A stretch of 64,000 bases of DNA. It comes from JBDRDD01 sp043821115. Lineage in GTDB: Bacteria; CAYTYR01; UBA6262; DAOVJB01. How positions within the stretch are numbered: the stretch's first letter is position 1; the number at the start of each line of letters is the position of its first letter. Positions 27,083 to 37,000 of this stretch are shown one piece after another. The DNA is taken from the NCBI GenBank assembly GCA_043821115.1, contig JBDRDD010000022.1:62001-126000 (forward strand). The letters run 5' to 3'. The notes under the pieces were generated by a model that had not been told where the DNA came from, did no database searches, and saw only the letters and a list, made by a program, of their open reading frames with translations. Both the position numbers and the translations under genes were made by a program.

Positions 27083-28099
27083 TTATTTTCCCAGTTTTTT
27101 CTCTAATTTTTTTACTCTCTCAACCAATTCCGGCAAATTCTGTATCTGGGCATTTATCTTCAGACTCTCCCTGTGCGCTCGTGCCGGATATCCCGAAACC
27201 GATTCACCGGTTCCAACAGACTTCGTTACGCCTGCCTGCGCGCCGATTCTGACCTTGTCTCCTATTGTTATATGCCCGACCAGTCCTGCCTGCCCCGCGA
27301 TCAGCACATTGTTTCCTATCTTTGTGCTCCCGGCAAAGCCTACTTGGCCACATATCATGCAATTTTCTCCCACTTCAACATTGTGGGCTATATGCACTAG
27401 GTTATCCAGCTTGGTGCCATTTCCTATTTTTGTCGCACCCATGGTTCCCCTGTCAATGCTCACATTAGCCCCTATCTCAACATTGTCCCCTATAACAACC
27501 GTTCCTATCTGCGGGATCTTCTCAATGTTTCCGGCATCATTAAATAAAAAACCAAACCCATCGCAACCAATAACAACACCTGAATGTATTATAACAGAAC
27601 TGCCTATCTTTATATTTTCCCTTATAGAGACATGGGGATATATTATGGTGTTATTTGCTATAGTCGTATTCTCTGCTACCCAGACATGCGGATAGATGAC
27701 AGCGTTTTCTCCTATCTTAACGTTATCCCCTATAACTGAATACGCCCCGATGCTTGCGCTTTTCGCTATATCCGCCCCTTCGCCCACAATTGCGGTCTTG
27801 TCTATTCCGCAAGTAGGCTTAGTCTTCTCAGGCACGAATAATTCCATTATCTTGGCAAACGCCAGATAAGGATTTTTTACAATTATTATAGGCTTATCCG
27901 AGGTGTCTATGCCAACAGGCACAACGATGGCCGATGCAGAAGTATCCTTGATCTTGCTAGTATATTTGGGATTGGCCAGAAACGTTATCTGCCCACCTGA
28001 GGCTTCATCAAGGCCAGCTACACCGCTAATCTCGATGTTTGTATCACCCTTGAGTTTTCCGCCGACTAACTCGGAAAGTTCTTTTAGACTTTTCTTCAT
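27083..28099 (-). CDS. lpxD: UDP-3-O-(3-hydroxyacyl)glucosamine N-acyltransferase
   Basis: LpxD adds the second, N-linked hydroxyacyl chain to UDP-3-O-acyl-glucosamine. The 338-residue protein begins with the uridine-binding domain (LSELVGGKLKGD...ISGVAGLDEA), has FLANPKYTS, then a long hexapeptide beta-helix with the catalytic histidine in LVHIAHNVEVGE near residue 230, and a short C-terminal helix ending in LPELVERVKKLEKKLGK, as in trimeric LpxD. Length matches the family. It follows ompH by 24 bases, the usual bamA-skp-lpxD arrangement. Confidence 0.95.
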   Translation of the reverse strand: MKKSLKELSELVGGKLKGDTNIEISGVAGLDEASGGQITFLANPKYTSKIKDTSASAIVVPVGIDTSDKPIIIVKNPYLAFAKIMELFVPEKTKPTCGIDKTAIVGEGADIAKSASIGAYSVIGDNVKIGENAVIYPHVWVAENTTIANNTIIYPHVSIRENIKIGSSVIIHSGVVIGCDGFGFLFNDAGNIEKIPQIGTVVIGDNVEIGANVSIDRGTMGATKIGNGTKLDNLVHIAHNVEVGENCMICGQVGFAGSTKIGNNVLIAGQAGLVGHITIGDKVRIGAQAGVTKSVGTGESVSGYPARAHRESLKINAQIQNLPELVERVKKLEKKLGK

Positions 28100-28123
28100 A
28101 TAGATTTTACTCCAGGGAATTTG

Positions 28124-28732
28124 TTACTTTTTTTCAAGAGCCTGAAGTATCCTCTCTGTAAGATCAAGCGTCTTGGCACCGTAAATTATATTATTTTTGT
28201 CAACTATTATGCTGAAATGCTCTCTTTCCCCGACACCGTATATCTCATCATAGATTTCACCCAGTATCTCTTCTGTCATCTTTGCCTCCTGCTGTGAGAG
28301 CTCTTCCTCAGCTGAGTCTGTAAATATCTGTATACGGTCCGCCTTATCTGCGATGGCACGCTCCTGCTCATTTATTTCTGCTTCTGTCAGCCTGCTTTTC
28401 TGTGATTCAAATTCCCTGCGTAATTCTCGCAGCTCCTTCTCCATAGCCCTTATGGTCTGCTCTTTATCCTTAATCTTTCTGTTAATATCCTCTTTTGCTC
28501 TTTTTGTGCGCTTGTATTCCTCGAATACCCGAGAAACATCCACATAGCCCACCTTCATGGCTACTTGCGGCTGCGGCACAGCCATAGGCGACTGAGCCGG
28601 AGGATTTATTGTTATATCAGTATCGGTTACAGAGGGTTCAGGATGAGCTCCCGGGCTACCCTGGGCTATTAAATATGTTGGGCTTAAGAAAAGACCCAAA
28701 ATTACTACACCTAAAACTATCATTTTCTTCAT
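28124..28732 (-). CDS. OmpH/Skp-family periplasmic chaperone
   Basis: A 202-residue exported protein. The signal peptide spans about 1-24 (hydrophobic VLGVVILGLFLSPTYLIAQ), then a proline-rich linker of about 35 residues, then the OmpH fold: VGYVDVSRVFEEYKRTKRAKED, a long charged coiled coil of about 75 residues, and IVDKNNIIYGAKTLDLTERIL at the end. Skp trimers hold unfolded outer-membrane proteins on their way to BamA. AGGAGG lies seven bases before the ATG. The proline-rich linker is longer than in the E. coli protein. Confidence 0.88.
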   Translation of the reverse strand: MKKMIVLGVVILGLFLSPTYLIAQGSPGAHPEPSVTDTDITINPPAQSPMAVPQPQVAMKVGYVDVSRVFEEYKRTKRAKEDINRKIKDKEQTIRAMEKELRELRREFESQKSRLTEAEINEQERAIADKADRIQIFTDSAEEELSQQEAKMTEEILGEIYDEIYGVGEREHFSIIVDKNNIIYGAKTLDLTERILQALEKK

Positions 28733-28763
28733 ATAAACTCCTCCTTGCTAAATGGGAAATTCT

Positions 28764-31058
28764 TTAGAATACCTGACCTATGCTGAAATACCACTGTGAT
28801 TTGGCCTCACCGGGCTTGTGCTGGAGACCGTGACCGTAATCTATGCGTATCGGAAATACAGGGGTTATGAAACGAAGCCCCGCACCTATGCCTTCCTTAA
28901 GATCATATGAATCATGCTGGATTGTCCCCCAGGAATTTCCAGCATCGTAGAATATAGCAAGTTGTATAGGTGTACTGGGGATCGTATATTTGTACTCTAC
29001 ATTCATGTAAAGCATGCTCACTGAACCATCAGTAGGACCTATATGCCCGAAATAATCATAACCGCGGACCGTCTCAGCGCCTCCTATGAAGAAGCGCTCA
29101 TAAATAGGTACTTCATTAGATGGGTTGAAAGTGTCCGCGATACCGGCCCTGGCATGAAATGCAAGAATGAACCTTCCTATTGTTGGAAAATACCAGCTTG
29201 TATCTCCTATATATTTTGTAAAGTGATGAGTACCGCTCAAAATTCCCCCGGCAACCTCAGCGGAAACGCTGTGATGTGTTCCTCTTGTGGGGTCAAATAT
29301 GTTGTCGCGGGAATCCCTGTCAAGGGTCGTGGTAATGCTGCTGGTGGTCTCCCAGCCAAGGTTCTGCTTTTCAAGAAGATCGGTATTGTCAGCATTCACT
29401 TCTGTAATCGCCACCCTCTCGTATTTATAAGCTACCCTTGCTGTATAGAAATCCCAGAAACGACGCCCCAGCCTGATGCTTCCTCCCCTTCTTTCCTCGG
29501 AGTACTGGTCATCCTTCTCTGCATCATTACCCTCATCATCCAGATAGCTGTAGTGATACTCCTTCGCCCGTCTTTTATCATAAACACCCAGTCCAAAAGA
29601 ATAGGGTTTATTGAACAGCCAGGGTTCCGTGAAATCCACCTCGTAGTACTGCTTTGTATTGCCTATCTCAGACGACATACTCAGGCGCTGCCCTCGTCCG
29701 AAAAGGTTGTTTATACCAAGCTCCACGGTACCAAGGAGTTTATCCACGGTGCTGTACCCTATACCTGCGCTTATCGTGTTGGTCTGCTGCTCAAGCAGGT
29801 CAAAGATAAGATCAAGCTTCTCCATGCCTGCCGGACGCGGGGTGAGATTCACCTCTTTGAAAAAACCAAGGTTGTATATTTTCTGCTGACTCCTTTGCAA
29901 CTTGCTCCTGTTAAAGGGATCCCCCTCTTTTAAGAGTATCTCACGCCTTATGACGTAATCACGTGTTTTATCGTTTCCTGTAATGAAAATCTTACCCACG
30001 TAAACAAGCGGACCCTCCGTAACTTCAAATTTTAGGTCAACGATCTTATCTGTTTCATTTGTATCAGTCACACCTTCCACGCGCATGAACACATAGCCCC
30101 TGTCAGCATAGAGAGCCTCTATATTGAGCTTCGTCAGTTCATATTTTTCCTGGCTGTATATATGTTCTTTCCTAAGAGCAATCGCCTCGCTTAACTCTTC
30201 ATCTGTCAGAATACTGTTGCCTGAGAAACTCACATCACCAACATTGTACTTCACGCCCTCTGAAATATAAAGGACAATATTAATCTTTGTCTCCTCATCA
30301 GTATAGGTTATCTCGGGCTCCCCTGTGGAAACCTCAAGATAGCCGCGGTTACGGTAATACAGCCGTATTCTGTCAAGATCTTCCTGAAAAAGGTCTTCCT
30401 TAAAAACCTTTTTCCTGCGTGTTTTCTTAAGAAGTTTTAGTATTTTCTTTTTCTTGAAGGCCTCAACTCCTACGACATCCACATTGCCGACCGTTATCTG
30501 CTCTCCTTCTATTATAAAGAAGACAACTTCTATTTTTCCTGATTCCTCATCCACGGTTGAGTATGCCTCCACCTTTACATTAGCATATCCCTTGTCCTTG
30601 TAAAGCGAAACTATCCTGATACGGTCATCCTCCATCGTATCCTCATCAAAAGCACCCCTTTTTTTAAGGGTTATCTCTTCTTTTAGGCTATGGCTGCTTA
30701 AGCTCTCCCTGCCCCTTAACTCGATCTTTTTTATAATGGGTCTCTCGGTCACAAGGAAAGTAACAACAACCCCTTCCTCGACTTCCTGTACATCCACCTC
30801 AACATTACTGAAAAATTCAAGGTCATAAATACTCTGAAGATCCTCGTCCAGCTGCTCTGTGCTGAAGGGTTTTCCCTTTTTGGTCCCTATTGATGAGCGG
30901 ACCTCCCTATCCGAGATGTTCTTGTTGCCTTCAACCTCTATACGGATAACCTCAAGACCGTCCTCTTCCTGGGCATGAAGGCCGAAAGCACCACCAGAGC
31001 AAAGCAGAACCCATATTATTATACTTAAATATAATACTTTAATTATATATTTAAACAT
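28764..31058 (-). CDS. bamA: Outer membrane protein assembly factor BamA
   Basis: BamA is the Omp85 barrel that inserts outer-membrane proteins. The 764-residue protein has a signal peptide (about 1-30, ending near LHAQ), five POTRA repeats over about 35-415 (each with the GN-x-x-x-S/D and GY pattern, such as VEGNKNIS, FSGNSILT, ITGNDKTRD), and a C-terminal 16-strand barrel with the lid-lock motif VRGYDYFG and terminal aromatic strand ending in GQVF. KGYANVKVE, RGYLEVS and RGYVFMRVE are the POTRA turns. AAGGAG precedes the ATG by seven bases. A promoter lies just upstream, so this gene probably opens the outer-membrane and lipid A operon. Confidence 0.95.
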   Translation of the reverse strand: MFKYIIKVLYLSIIIWVLLCSGGAFGLHAQEEDGLEVIRIEVEGNKNISDREVRSSIGTKKGKPFSTEQLDEDLQSIYDLEFFSNVEVDVQEVEEGVVVTFLVTERPIIKKIELRGRESLSSHSLKEEITLKKRGAFDEDTMEDDRIRIVSLYKDKGYANVKVEAYSTVDEESGKIEVVFFIIEGEQITVGNVDVVGVEAFKKKKILKLLKKTRRKKVFKEDLFQEDLDRIRLYYRNRGYLEVSTGEPEITYTDEETKINIVLYISEGVKYNVGDVSFSGNSILTDEELSEAIALRKEHIYSQEKYELTKLNIEALYADRGYVFMRVEGVTDTNETDKIVDLKFEVTEGPLVYVGKIFITGNDKTRDYVIRREILLKEGDPFNRSKLQRSQQKIYNLGFFKEVNLTPRPAGMEKLDLIFDLLEQQTNTISAGIGYSTVDKLLGTVELGINNLFGRGQRLSMSSEIGNTKQYYEVDFTEPWLFNKPYSFGLGVYDKRRAKEYHYSYLDDEGNDAEKDDQYSEERRGGSIRLGRRFWDFYTARVAYKYERVAITEVNADNTDLLEKQNLGWETTSSITTTLDRDSRDNIFDPTRGTHHSVSAEVAGGILSGTHHFTKYIGDTSWYFPTIGRFILAFHARAGIADTFNPSNEVPIYERFFIGGAETVRGYDYFGHIGPTDGSVSMLYMNVEYKYTIPSTPIQLAIFYDAGNSWGTIQHDSYDLKEGIGAGLRFITPVFPIRIDYGHGLQHKPGEAKSQWYFSIGQVF

Positions 31059-31090
31059 TCAGCGACTCCTTACCTTTTATAAGTTTTATA

Positions 31091-31120
31091 TTTATACCAT
31101 AAACTAAGCTATCCTGTAAA
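31091..31120 (-). promoter_or_regulatory. Sigma70-type promoter for bamA operon
   Basis: On the minus strand TTTACA (31120-31115) and TATAAA (31096-31091) are 18 bases apart (17 if TTACAG is used), and the -10 has the extended TGG before it. Transcription would begin about 25 bases before the bamA ATG. It lies in an 87-base gap, one of the few in the window large enough for a promoter. Confidence 0.6.
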
Positions 31121-31145
31121 CTACATTTTTTTATGAATCTGAATA

Positions 31146-31811
31146 TTACAGTGGGGATACCACTACCACTATCTCACCCTTTATGCTCCTTCCTCCGAGT
31201 ACGGCAAGAATCTCCTCTGCCCTACCCCTGAGTATTTCCTCGAACTTCTTGGTCATCTCCCTTGCCACCACGACTTTGTAATCGCCCGGTATATCTTTCA
31301 ATATGGACAGAGTGGACACAATACGGTAAGGGGATTCATAAAAAACAACTGTTTTCCCTGACTCAAGGGCTTTTTCAAGCTCCTTTTTTATTTTACCCTT
31401 CTTTCGCGGAAGGAATCCCATAAAGACAAAACCGTTAGTTGGCAGACCTGAGGCTACAAGTGCGGTTATAAGGGCGCACGGCCCCGGAACCGGGACAACA
31501 TCCAATCCCCTGCCCACGGCATCCTTTATAATTAAAAAACCGGGATCGGAGATACCGGGTGTCCCAGCATCGGTAACAAGGGCCACGTCCTTGCCTTGTT
31601 CAAGCATTTCCAAAAGGATCTTTCCCTTTGTAACGCGGTTGTGCTGATAATAACTTGTCAGGGGGGTATGTATATCATAATGGCTCAGCAGCTTCCTGGT
31701 CCTGCGTGTATCTTCGCATGCTATAATATCCGCTTCTTTTAGCACACGAAGCGCCCGCAACGTAATGTCTTCCAGATTCCCTATCGGTGTAGCCACTATG
31801 TATAGACCCAC
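31146..31811 (-). CDS. rsmI: 16S rRNA (cytidine-1402-2'-O)-methyltransferase
   Basis: RsmI methylates the ribose of C1402 in the 16S rRNA decoding centre. The 221-residue protein carries VATPIGNLEDITLRAL, CEDTRRTRKLL, LVTDAGTPGISDPG, VPVPGPCALITAL and FMGFLPRKKG, all signature blocks of this SAM-dependent tetrapyrrole-methylase-fold family. It is shorter than the 285-residue E. coli enzyme because it lacks most of the C-terminal extension. The start is GTG at 31811 with GAGG about five bases upstream. It follows ATPase subunit D by 22 bases and is the last gene before the bamA promoter. Confidence 0.94.
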   Translation of the reverse strand: MGLYIVATPIGNLEDITLRALRVLKEADIIACEDTRRTRKLLSHYDIHTPLTSYYQHNRVTKGKILLEMLEQGKDVALVTDAGTPGISDPGFLIIKDAVGRGLDVVPVPGPCALITALVASGLPTNGFVFMGFLPRKKGKIKKELEKALESGKTVVFYESPYRIVSTLSILKDIPGDYKVVVAREMTKKFEEILRGRAEEILAVLGGRSIKGEIVVVVSPL

Positions 31812-31833
31812 AATAACCTCAAAATGTTTACTA

Positions 31834-32454
31834 TTAATGTGCCCTTACTATATCCTTAATCTTCATCAGGCGGGTCAGGTTTCCCCTCTCCACTTCGCTT
31901 AGTTTCTGGCTTATATATTTTATCGTCTCAACCATATTCGGTATGAGTATATATTCAAGTGCATTAACCCTTCGCCTCGTACGTTCTATCTCATCCGCGA
32001 GCAGATGGATTGCTTTTTCCACCTCTGCAAGCTTTACCATTTTAGGACTAATATCAGAATATGCGTAAAGCGCCTCATCGAGCTCTGCAAAAGTATTTAC
32101 AAACCCATATGAGAGCACATTGCCCTTGTTAGAAATCTCAAACATGGGCACCCTCAAATTCATTATTACCCTCAGAGAATGCTTTACTGAAAACCTGTAC
32201 TGCGGAGTTATAATTGCTTCGTCAATCATGGTCCTGGACATGAGACCGCGCGCAAGAGTAAAACTGTCAAAAGCCCTTTTTATACCAGAATTCACTTCCT
32301 CGCGAAGCTTCTGCACTTCGTGAATTAGCGGAAAGAACTTCTGAAGCAGTTCATCGAGTTTATTCTTAAGAAGCTTGTGACCCCTGCGTGCTAAAGCAAT
32401 CCTTTTTTTCAGACGGGACAGCTCCATGCGGGTAGGGTTTACGGCTAAACGCAT
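31834..32454 (-). CDS. atpD: V-type ATP synthase subunit D
   Basis: The D subunit is the long coiled-coil central axle of the V1/A1 rotor. The 206-residue protein starts with NPTRMELSRLKKRIALARRGHKLLKNKLDELL, the family signature, and ends with IDEIERTRRRVNALEYILIPNMVETIKYI-type helices, predicted almost wholly helical. GGGAG sits five bases before the ATG, directly after the stop of subunit B. The symbol follows V-type naming, not the F1 beta subunit. Confidence 0.93.
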   Translation of the reverse strand: MRLAVNPTRMELSRLKKRIALARRGHKLLKNKLDELLQKFFPLIHEVQKLREEVNSGIKRAFDSFTLARGLMSRTMIDEAIITPQYRFSVKHSLRVIMNLRVPMFEISNKGNVLSYGFVNTFAELDEALYAYSDISPKMVKLAEVEKAIHLLADEIERTRRRVNALEYILIPNMVETIKYISQKLSEVERGNLTRLMKIKDIVRAH

Positions 32455-33825
32455 TTATTCTCCCATGTACTTCTCTATTTGCTCGTCCTTGACACGTTTT
32501 AGTTCGGACCGCGGCAGGATTGAAAGCAGTTTCCAACCCAGATCCAGAGTCTCAGCAAGAGTCCTGTTCTCATCCTGGCGCTGCTTGACGAATTCCGACT
32601 CATATGCATCCGCGAATTTGGAGAATTTCTTATCAACTTCGGAAAGTGCTGCTTCCCCGAGAATGACTTCCAGCTCTTTTACTTCTTTTCCCCTGGCATA
32701 TGCTGCAAAAAGCTGACTGGTAACATTACCATGGTCCTCCCGTGTCTTTGTCGCGCCTATACCCTTCTCCTTCAGACGGGAAAGTGAAGGAAGAACATCA
32801 ATCGGAGGATATATACCCTTGCGGTGAAGCTGCCTTGAAAGAATGACCTGTCCTTCGGTAATATATCCCGTCAAATCTGGAATGGGATGTGTTTTATCAT
32901 CCTCAGGCATTGTAAGTATGGGAATCTGTGTGATCGATCCATTCTTTCCCTTTATTCTTCCGGCCCTCTCGAAAATAGTAGCGAGGTCCGTGTAGAGGTA
33001 GCCCGGATAACCGCGTCTTCCCGGAACCTCCTTTCGTGCAGCGGATATCTCGCGAAGAGCCTCAGCATAATTGGTTATGTCGGAAAGTATGACCAGAACA
33101 TGCATTTCCTGCTCAAACGCCAGGTACTCGGCAGCTGTAAGTGCCATCCTTGGTGTGGCTATTCTCTCAATTGCAGGGTCATCGGCAAGATTCATGAACA
33201 GTACGGCTCTTTCTATGGCACTCGTCTTTTTGAAATCGCTGATAAAATAATTGGCCTCTTCGAAAGTAATACCCATGGCTGCGAAGACAACCGCAAATTT
33301 CTCTTCTTTGCCAAGAACCTTTGCCTGTCTGGCTATCTGCGCCGCAAGACGTGCATGAGGAAGTCCTGAGCCTGAGAAGATGGGAAGTTTCTGTCCTCTT
33401 ACCAGCGTGTTCATACCATCCACAGCGGATATACCAGTCTGTATAAACTCCGACGGATAGTCGCGAGCACAAGGATTTATGGGATTGCCATTTATGTCTA
33501 TCTTTTTTTCGGCGATTATCTCCGGTCCATTATCAATGGGTTTACCAAGACCGTCAAACACCCTGCCCAGCATATCAGGTGAAACAGAAAGCTCAATCCC
33601 TTTACCCAGGAACCTGACTCTGCTCGATGCGAGATTAAGCCCGGTAGTTCCCTCAAATAACTGTATAAGGACTTTGTCGCTGTCAACCTCAAGAACCTTT
33701 CCCCGGCGCACTTCACCTGATGAGAGTTCTATCTCAGCCATTCCCCCGTATTCAACACCCTCTGTCTTCTCAACAAGAACCAGAGGCCCTGATATATTAG
33801 TGACTGTCAGATATTCTTTGAACAT
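32455..33825 (-). CDS. atpB: V-type ATP synthase subunit B
   Basis: Regulatory, non-catalytic subunit of the V1 hexamer. The 456-residue protein has the beta-barrel N-terminus ([19 protein letters not shown]), then the nucleotide-binding fold in which the P-loop is replaced by [20 protein letters not shown], as expected for B rather than [22 protein letters not shown] and [34 protein letters not shown] segments are diagnostic. GAGGAG lies eight bases before the ATG. It follows subunit A by 12 bases. Confidence 0.95.
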   Translation of the reverse strand: MFKEYLTVTNISGPLVLVEKTEGVEYGGMAEIELSSGEVRRGKVLEVDSDKVLIQLFEGTTGLNLASSRVRFLGKGIELSVSPDMLGRVFDGLGKPIDNGPEIIAEKKIDINGNPINPCARDYPSEFIQTGISAVDGMNTLVRGQKLPIFSGSGLPHARLAAQIARQAKVLGKEEKFAVVFAAMGITFEEANYFISDFKKTSAIERAVLFMNLADDPAIERIATPRMALTAAEYLAFEQEMHVLVILSDITNYAEALREISAARKEVPGRRGYPGYLYTDLATIFERAGRIKGKNGSITQIPILTMPEDDKTHPIPDLTGYITEGQVILSRQLHRKGIYPPIDVLPSLSRLKEKGIGATKTREDHGNVTSQLFAAYARGKEVKELEVILGEAALSEVDKKFSKFADAYESEFVKQRQDENRTLAETLDLGWKLLSILPRSELKRVKDEQIEKYMGE

Positions 33826-33837
33826 AAAGTGAACTCC

Positions 33838-35610
33838 TCATGTCGTAATTTGGACTTTCTGTGTACCCAATGCTCCTGCCTGCTTCTTAAGAATGCTTTC
33901 CATCTTATCAAAATCACTTATTTTATTCTCATCTATGAATTTCATCCTTGCTATATTATTTCTCACCGGCAGGGATTCTATCTCATCAAACTGGGCACCT
34001 CTCTCGATGGCCTTAGTGCAATTGTCATTCAAGAGCAGTATAACCTTCAGCATCCTGTACTGTTTCATTAGGGAAGTATAGGTATCCACTTCGTCAAAAG
34101 CATGCTGATGAAGAAAATCCTCCCTTATGGATTTAGCAGTATCAAGAACCAGCCTCTCCTCTGCCGAGAGCGCTTCTATACCGACAAGCCTCACTATCTC
34201 TTCGAGAGACGCTTCCTCCTGAAGTATCCTCATAGCTCTATTTCTTAAATCAAGAAAATCCTTGGCTACATTCTCTGCCATGAATTTTCTTATCCCCTCC
34301 AAGTAAAGTGAGTAGCTTCTCAGCCAGTTAATAGCAGGGAAATGCCTCATATATGCCAGTCTGTCCTCCAACCCCCAGAAAACCTGTACCATGCGAAGAG
34401 TGACCTGCACCACAGGATCCGAGAGGTCTCCCCCGGGAGGAGATACCGCTCCCATAATAGAAAGAGTTCCTTCCACATTACCGCTGCCCAGGCACTTCAC
34501 GTGACCGGCACGCTCGTAAAATTCGGCTATTCTGGTTCCCATGTATGCCGGATATCCTTCCTCTCCAGGCATTTCTTCGAGCCTTCCAGACATTTCTCTT
34601 AAGGCTTCAGCCCAACGGCTGGTGGAATCCGCCATCAGTGCAACATTATATCCCATATCCCTGTAATATTCGGCTATGGTTATCCCTGTGTAAATAGATG
34701 CCTCTCTTGCGGCAACAGGCATATTGGAGGTGTTGGCTATCAAAACTGTTCTCTCTATAAGGGATTCCCCTGTCTTTGGGTCCTTTAGCTCTGGAAATTC
34801 CAAGAGGACATCGGTCATTTCATTGCCCCGCTCACCGCATCCCACGTAAATGATAATGTCCGCGTCGGACCACTTGGCAAGCTGATGAAGCACAACTGTC
34901 TTCCCGCTCCCGAAAGGCCCCGGTATACAGGCCGTACCTCCCTTTGCTATAGGAAAGAATGTATCAATAACCCGCTGGCCCGTAACAAGAGGCTCACTTG
35001 GAGCAAGTTTTTCCTTATAAAGCCTTCCTTGTCTCACCGGCCATCTCTGGAGCATTGTTATATTGTGCGTCTTACTATGTGACTTTACTTCGGCTACCGT
35101 ATCGTCAACCGTAAAATCCCCCTCAGCTATTGCCTTTATCTCACCTTCTACACCAACAGGGACCATTATCTTATGAACTATGACTGAGGACTCCTGTACA
35201 GTTCCGAGAACATCTCCGCTTTTAATTTTATCACCCTTTTTAACAGAGGGTTTGAATTTCCATTTCTTTTCGTGGTCTACTCCAGTTAAATTTATACCGC
35301 GTGTTATATAATCGCCCACTTTCTCCCTTATAACGTTAAGAGGCCTCTGTATGCCGTCATAAATAGATGACATAAGTCCCGGAGCGAGTTCGACCGCAAG
35401 CGGCATTCCAGTTGAAACAACAGGCTCCCCGGGTGCAATACCGGAGGTCTCCTCGTAAACCTGTATGGCGACTTTTATGCCTTTGAGCTCCACCACTTCG
35501 CCGATAATATTCTCTTTTCCTACAAGAACCACGTCGTGCATTTTTACATCGCTCATATTCTCCGCCACGACCAGCGGTCCTGAGATTTTAACTATCTTTC
35601 CCTTTTTCAT
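33838..35610 (-). CDS. atpA: V-type ATP synthase catalytic subunit A
   Basis: Catalytic subunit of the V1 hexamer, binding and hydrolysing or making ATP. The 590-residue protein has the N-terminal barrel, the A-specific non-homologous region (about 110-190), Walker A GPFGSGKT (231-238), [39 protein letters not shown] and the C-terminal helical domain. GGAGG lies seven bases before the ATG. It is grouped with C, F, B and D, while E, I and K are absent from the neighbourhood. Direction of function (synthase or pump) cannot be read from this gene. Confidence 0.96.
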   Translation of the reverse strand: MKKGKIVKISGPLVVAENMSDVKMHDVVLVGKENIIGEVVELKGIKVAIQVYEETSGIAPGEPVVSTGMPLAVELAPGLMSSIYDGIQRPLNVIREKVGDYITRGINLTGVDHEKKWKFKPSVKKGDKIKSGDVLGTVQESSVIVHKIMVPVGVEGEIKAIAEGDFTVDDTVAEVKSHSKTHNITMLQRWPVRQGRLYKEKLAPSEPLVTGQRVIDTFFPIAKGGTACIPGPFGSGKTVVLHQLAKWSDADIIIYVGCGERGNEMTDVLLEFPELKDPKTGESLIERTVLIANTSNMPVAAREASIYTGITIAEYYRDMGYNVALMADSTSRWAEALREMSGRLEEMPGEEGYPAYMGTRIAEFYERAGHVKCLGSGNVEGTLSIMGAVSPPGGDLSDPVVQVTLRMVQVFWGLEDRLAYMRHFPAINWLRSYSLYLEGIRKFMAENVAKDFLDLRNRAMRILQEEASLEEIVRLVGIEALSAEERLVLDTAKSIREDFLHQHAFDEVDTYTSLMKQYRMLKVILLLNDNCTKAIERGAQFDEIESLPVRNNIARMKFIDENKISDFDKMESILKKQAGALGTQKVQITT

Positions 35611-35633
35611 TACGCCCTCCGGTATTAAAAACC

Positions 35634-35960
35634 TTATCCTTCTTCGGTCTCAAACGTATCTGTGCCTACGGCCCTTCGTATGATATTCTTGAGCCTTAAG
35701 GCACTAACGTCCTGCTGTGAGCCTACCGCCGGTATTATGACAATACTGGTTGCCGAGAAACGGTTGAACTCATCAATTAGCTCTAACATATCACCGGCAT
35801 ATGCCTCTGTAATATAGACTATCGGGTACTCCTGGTCCACAAGACCCTTAAGAGCATTGCGGGCACTTTCGGTATCCTCTACCGCTATGGCCTTCAGGCC
35901 CACACCTCTGAATCCCCAGACAAAAGCATCTTCTCCTATTATCGCCATTGTTTCTTTCAT
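35634..35960 (-). CDS. atpF: V-type ATP synthase subunit F
   Basis: The small F subunit sits on the central rotor stalk with D. The 108-residue protein begins [25 protein letters not shown], the typical glycine-rich opening of the alpha/beta fold, and contains the [11 protein letters not shown] strand and IVIIPAVGS. Length matches the family (about 100). GGAAAG lies four bases before the ATG. It lies 39 bases after subunit C. Confidence 0.88.
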   Translation of the reverse strand: MKETMAIIGEDAFVWGFRGVGLKAIAVEDTESARNALKGLVDQEYPIVYITEAYAGDMLELIDEFNRFSATSIVIIPAVGSQQDVSALRLKNIIRRAVGTDTFETEEG

Positions 35961-35999
35961 TGGTCTTTCCTAAAACACTTTCTTAAATTATGTGTATAT

Positions 36000-36998
36000 T
36001 CACACATAGCTGCGACGTATTGCCCTTCCCAAAGAATCAGCATTAACACCGTAAGCTTTTGCCAATATAATTGTTCTTAGGTTTCTCACTTCATATTCCT
36101 TGCCGAACGCATACCCGGCTAATGCCTCAACCCCGAAGACAGTTGATTTGGCATTCTGTATGAAGGAAAGAATGTAATCGTCAAAAAGCGTCTCGAGAAC
36201 GCTCAGTGAACCCGTCTTCTTAAAATCATCATTTACCTTATTTAACAGTCTTCCGTAATCGCTTGTTGCGAGTTTGGCAAATAAATCCTCTGCCGGAGAT
36301 TCATACAGTATTAAGAAAACATCCTTCGGTATCTTTGCTCCCGAAACAAGAAGTCTGCCAAGCATCTCTTTTGACTTACCGCGCATTTTGAGTCTCAGGA
36401 ATGTCTTTATGTTTGTAAGGTCAGCCTTCTTCTCAAACACCGCCTTAAGAAACGCATTTTTGTGTTTAACGAAAACTCCCATTGCGTACTCATATATAGC
36501 TTTATCCAATATAATGTCAATAAGCTGAGAATCTGAGTTCTTTTTGGCCTCTACAGGAGCATGCACCGCGGCATCGGCAATGAGTGCCGGTAATCCGGCA
36601 TAATTTTTTCTCTGGACCATTTGTTTTAACTCTTCAGGAGGGAACAGCCCCTTAGGACCAGGAGATACTTGTACTTCAGAACTGTTTAGTCCGGCTTTTA
36701 GAAGCATCTTGAGGTTCTCAATATCATGAGCCAGAAGGAATATGTCTATTATCTCGGGGTCCAGTGATAATGCTCTTAGCATCCTGTATACATTGCACAA
36801 ATAATTATCCAGCTTCTCTGTCAAGTCATGTGCATCCCTGCTATTAGAAAGTATATCGGCATATTCTGTATCACCCAGCTCATGGATAAGAACATCCATA
36901 GTCTCAACTTGGGCGAGCATTTCCATTTTGGAGCTTGTTATCATCCTGGACTCAAGCGCTCTTATCTTGCCTACAGCATACGCATAACGTGTATCCAT
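36000..36998 (-). CDS. atpC: V-type ATP synthase subunit C (AC39-like)
   Basis: Subunit C of prokaryotic V/A-ATPases is the funnel-shaped socket joining the rotor axle to the membrane ring. The 332-residue protein shows RYAYAVGKIRALESRMI, LGDTEYAD, EIIDIFLLAHDIENLKMLLKAGL and EVRNLRTIILAKAYG, the repeated AC39 pattern, and is mostly helical. A frame from 37016 overlaps secA; the ATG at 36998 has AGGTAG five bases upstream and lies two bases after the secA stop, so I use it. The tight spacing suggests the ATPase genes are co-transcribed with secA. Confidence 0.9.
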   Translation of the reverse strand: MDTRYAYAVGKIRALESRMITSSKMEMLAQVETMDVLIHELGDTEYADILSNSRDAHDLTEKLDNYLCNVYRMLRALSLDPEIIDIFLLAHDIENLKMLLKAGLNSSEVQVSPGPKGLFPPEELKQMVQRKNYAGLPALIADAAVHAPVEAKKNSDSQLIDIILDKAIYEYAMGVFVKHKNAFLKAVFEKKADLTNIKTFLRLKMRGKSKEMLGRLLVSGAKIPKDVFLILYESPAEDLFAKLATSDYGRLLNKVNDDFKKTGSLSVLETLFDDYILSFIQNAKSTVFGVEALAGYAFGKEYEVRNLRTIILAKAYGVNADSLGRAIRRSYV

Positions 36999-37000
36999 AT

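Noticed and set aside
26979..27695. A 238-codon plus-strand frame opposite lpxD
   Set aside because: Its regular proline and isoleucine pattern is the antisense of hexapeptide repeats.
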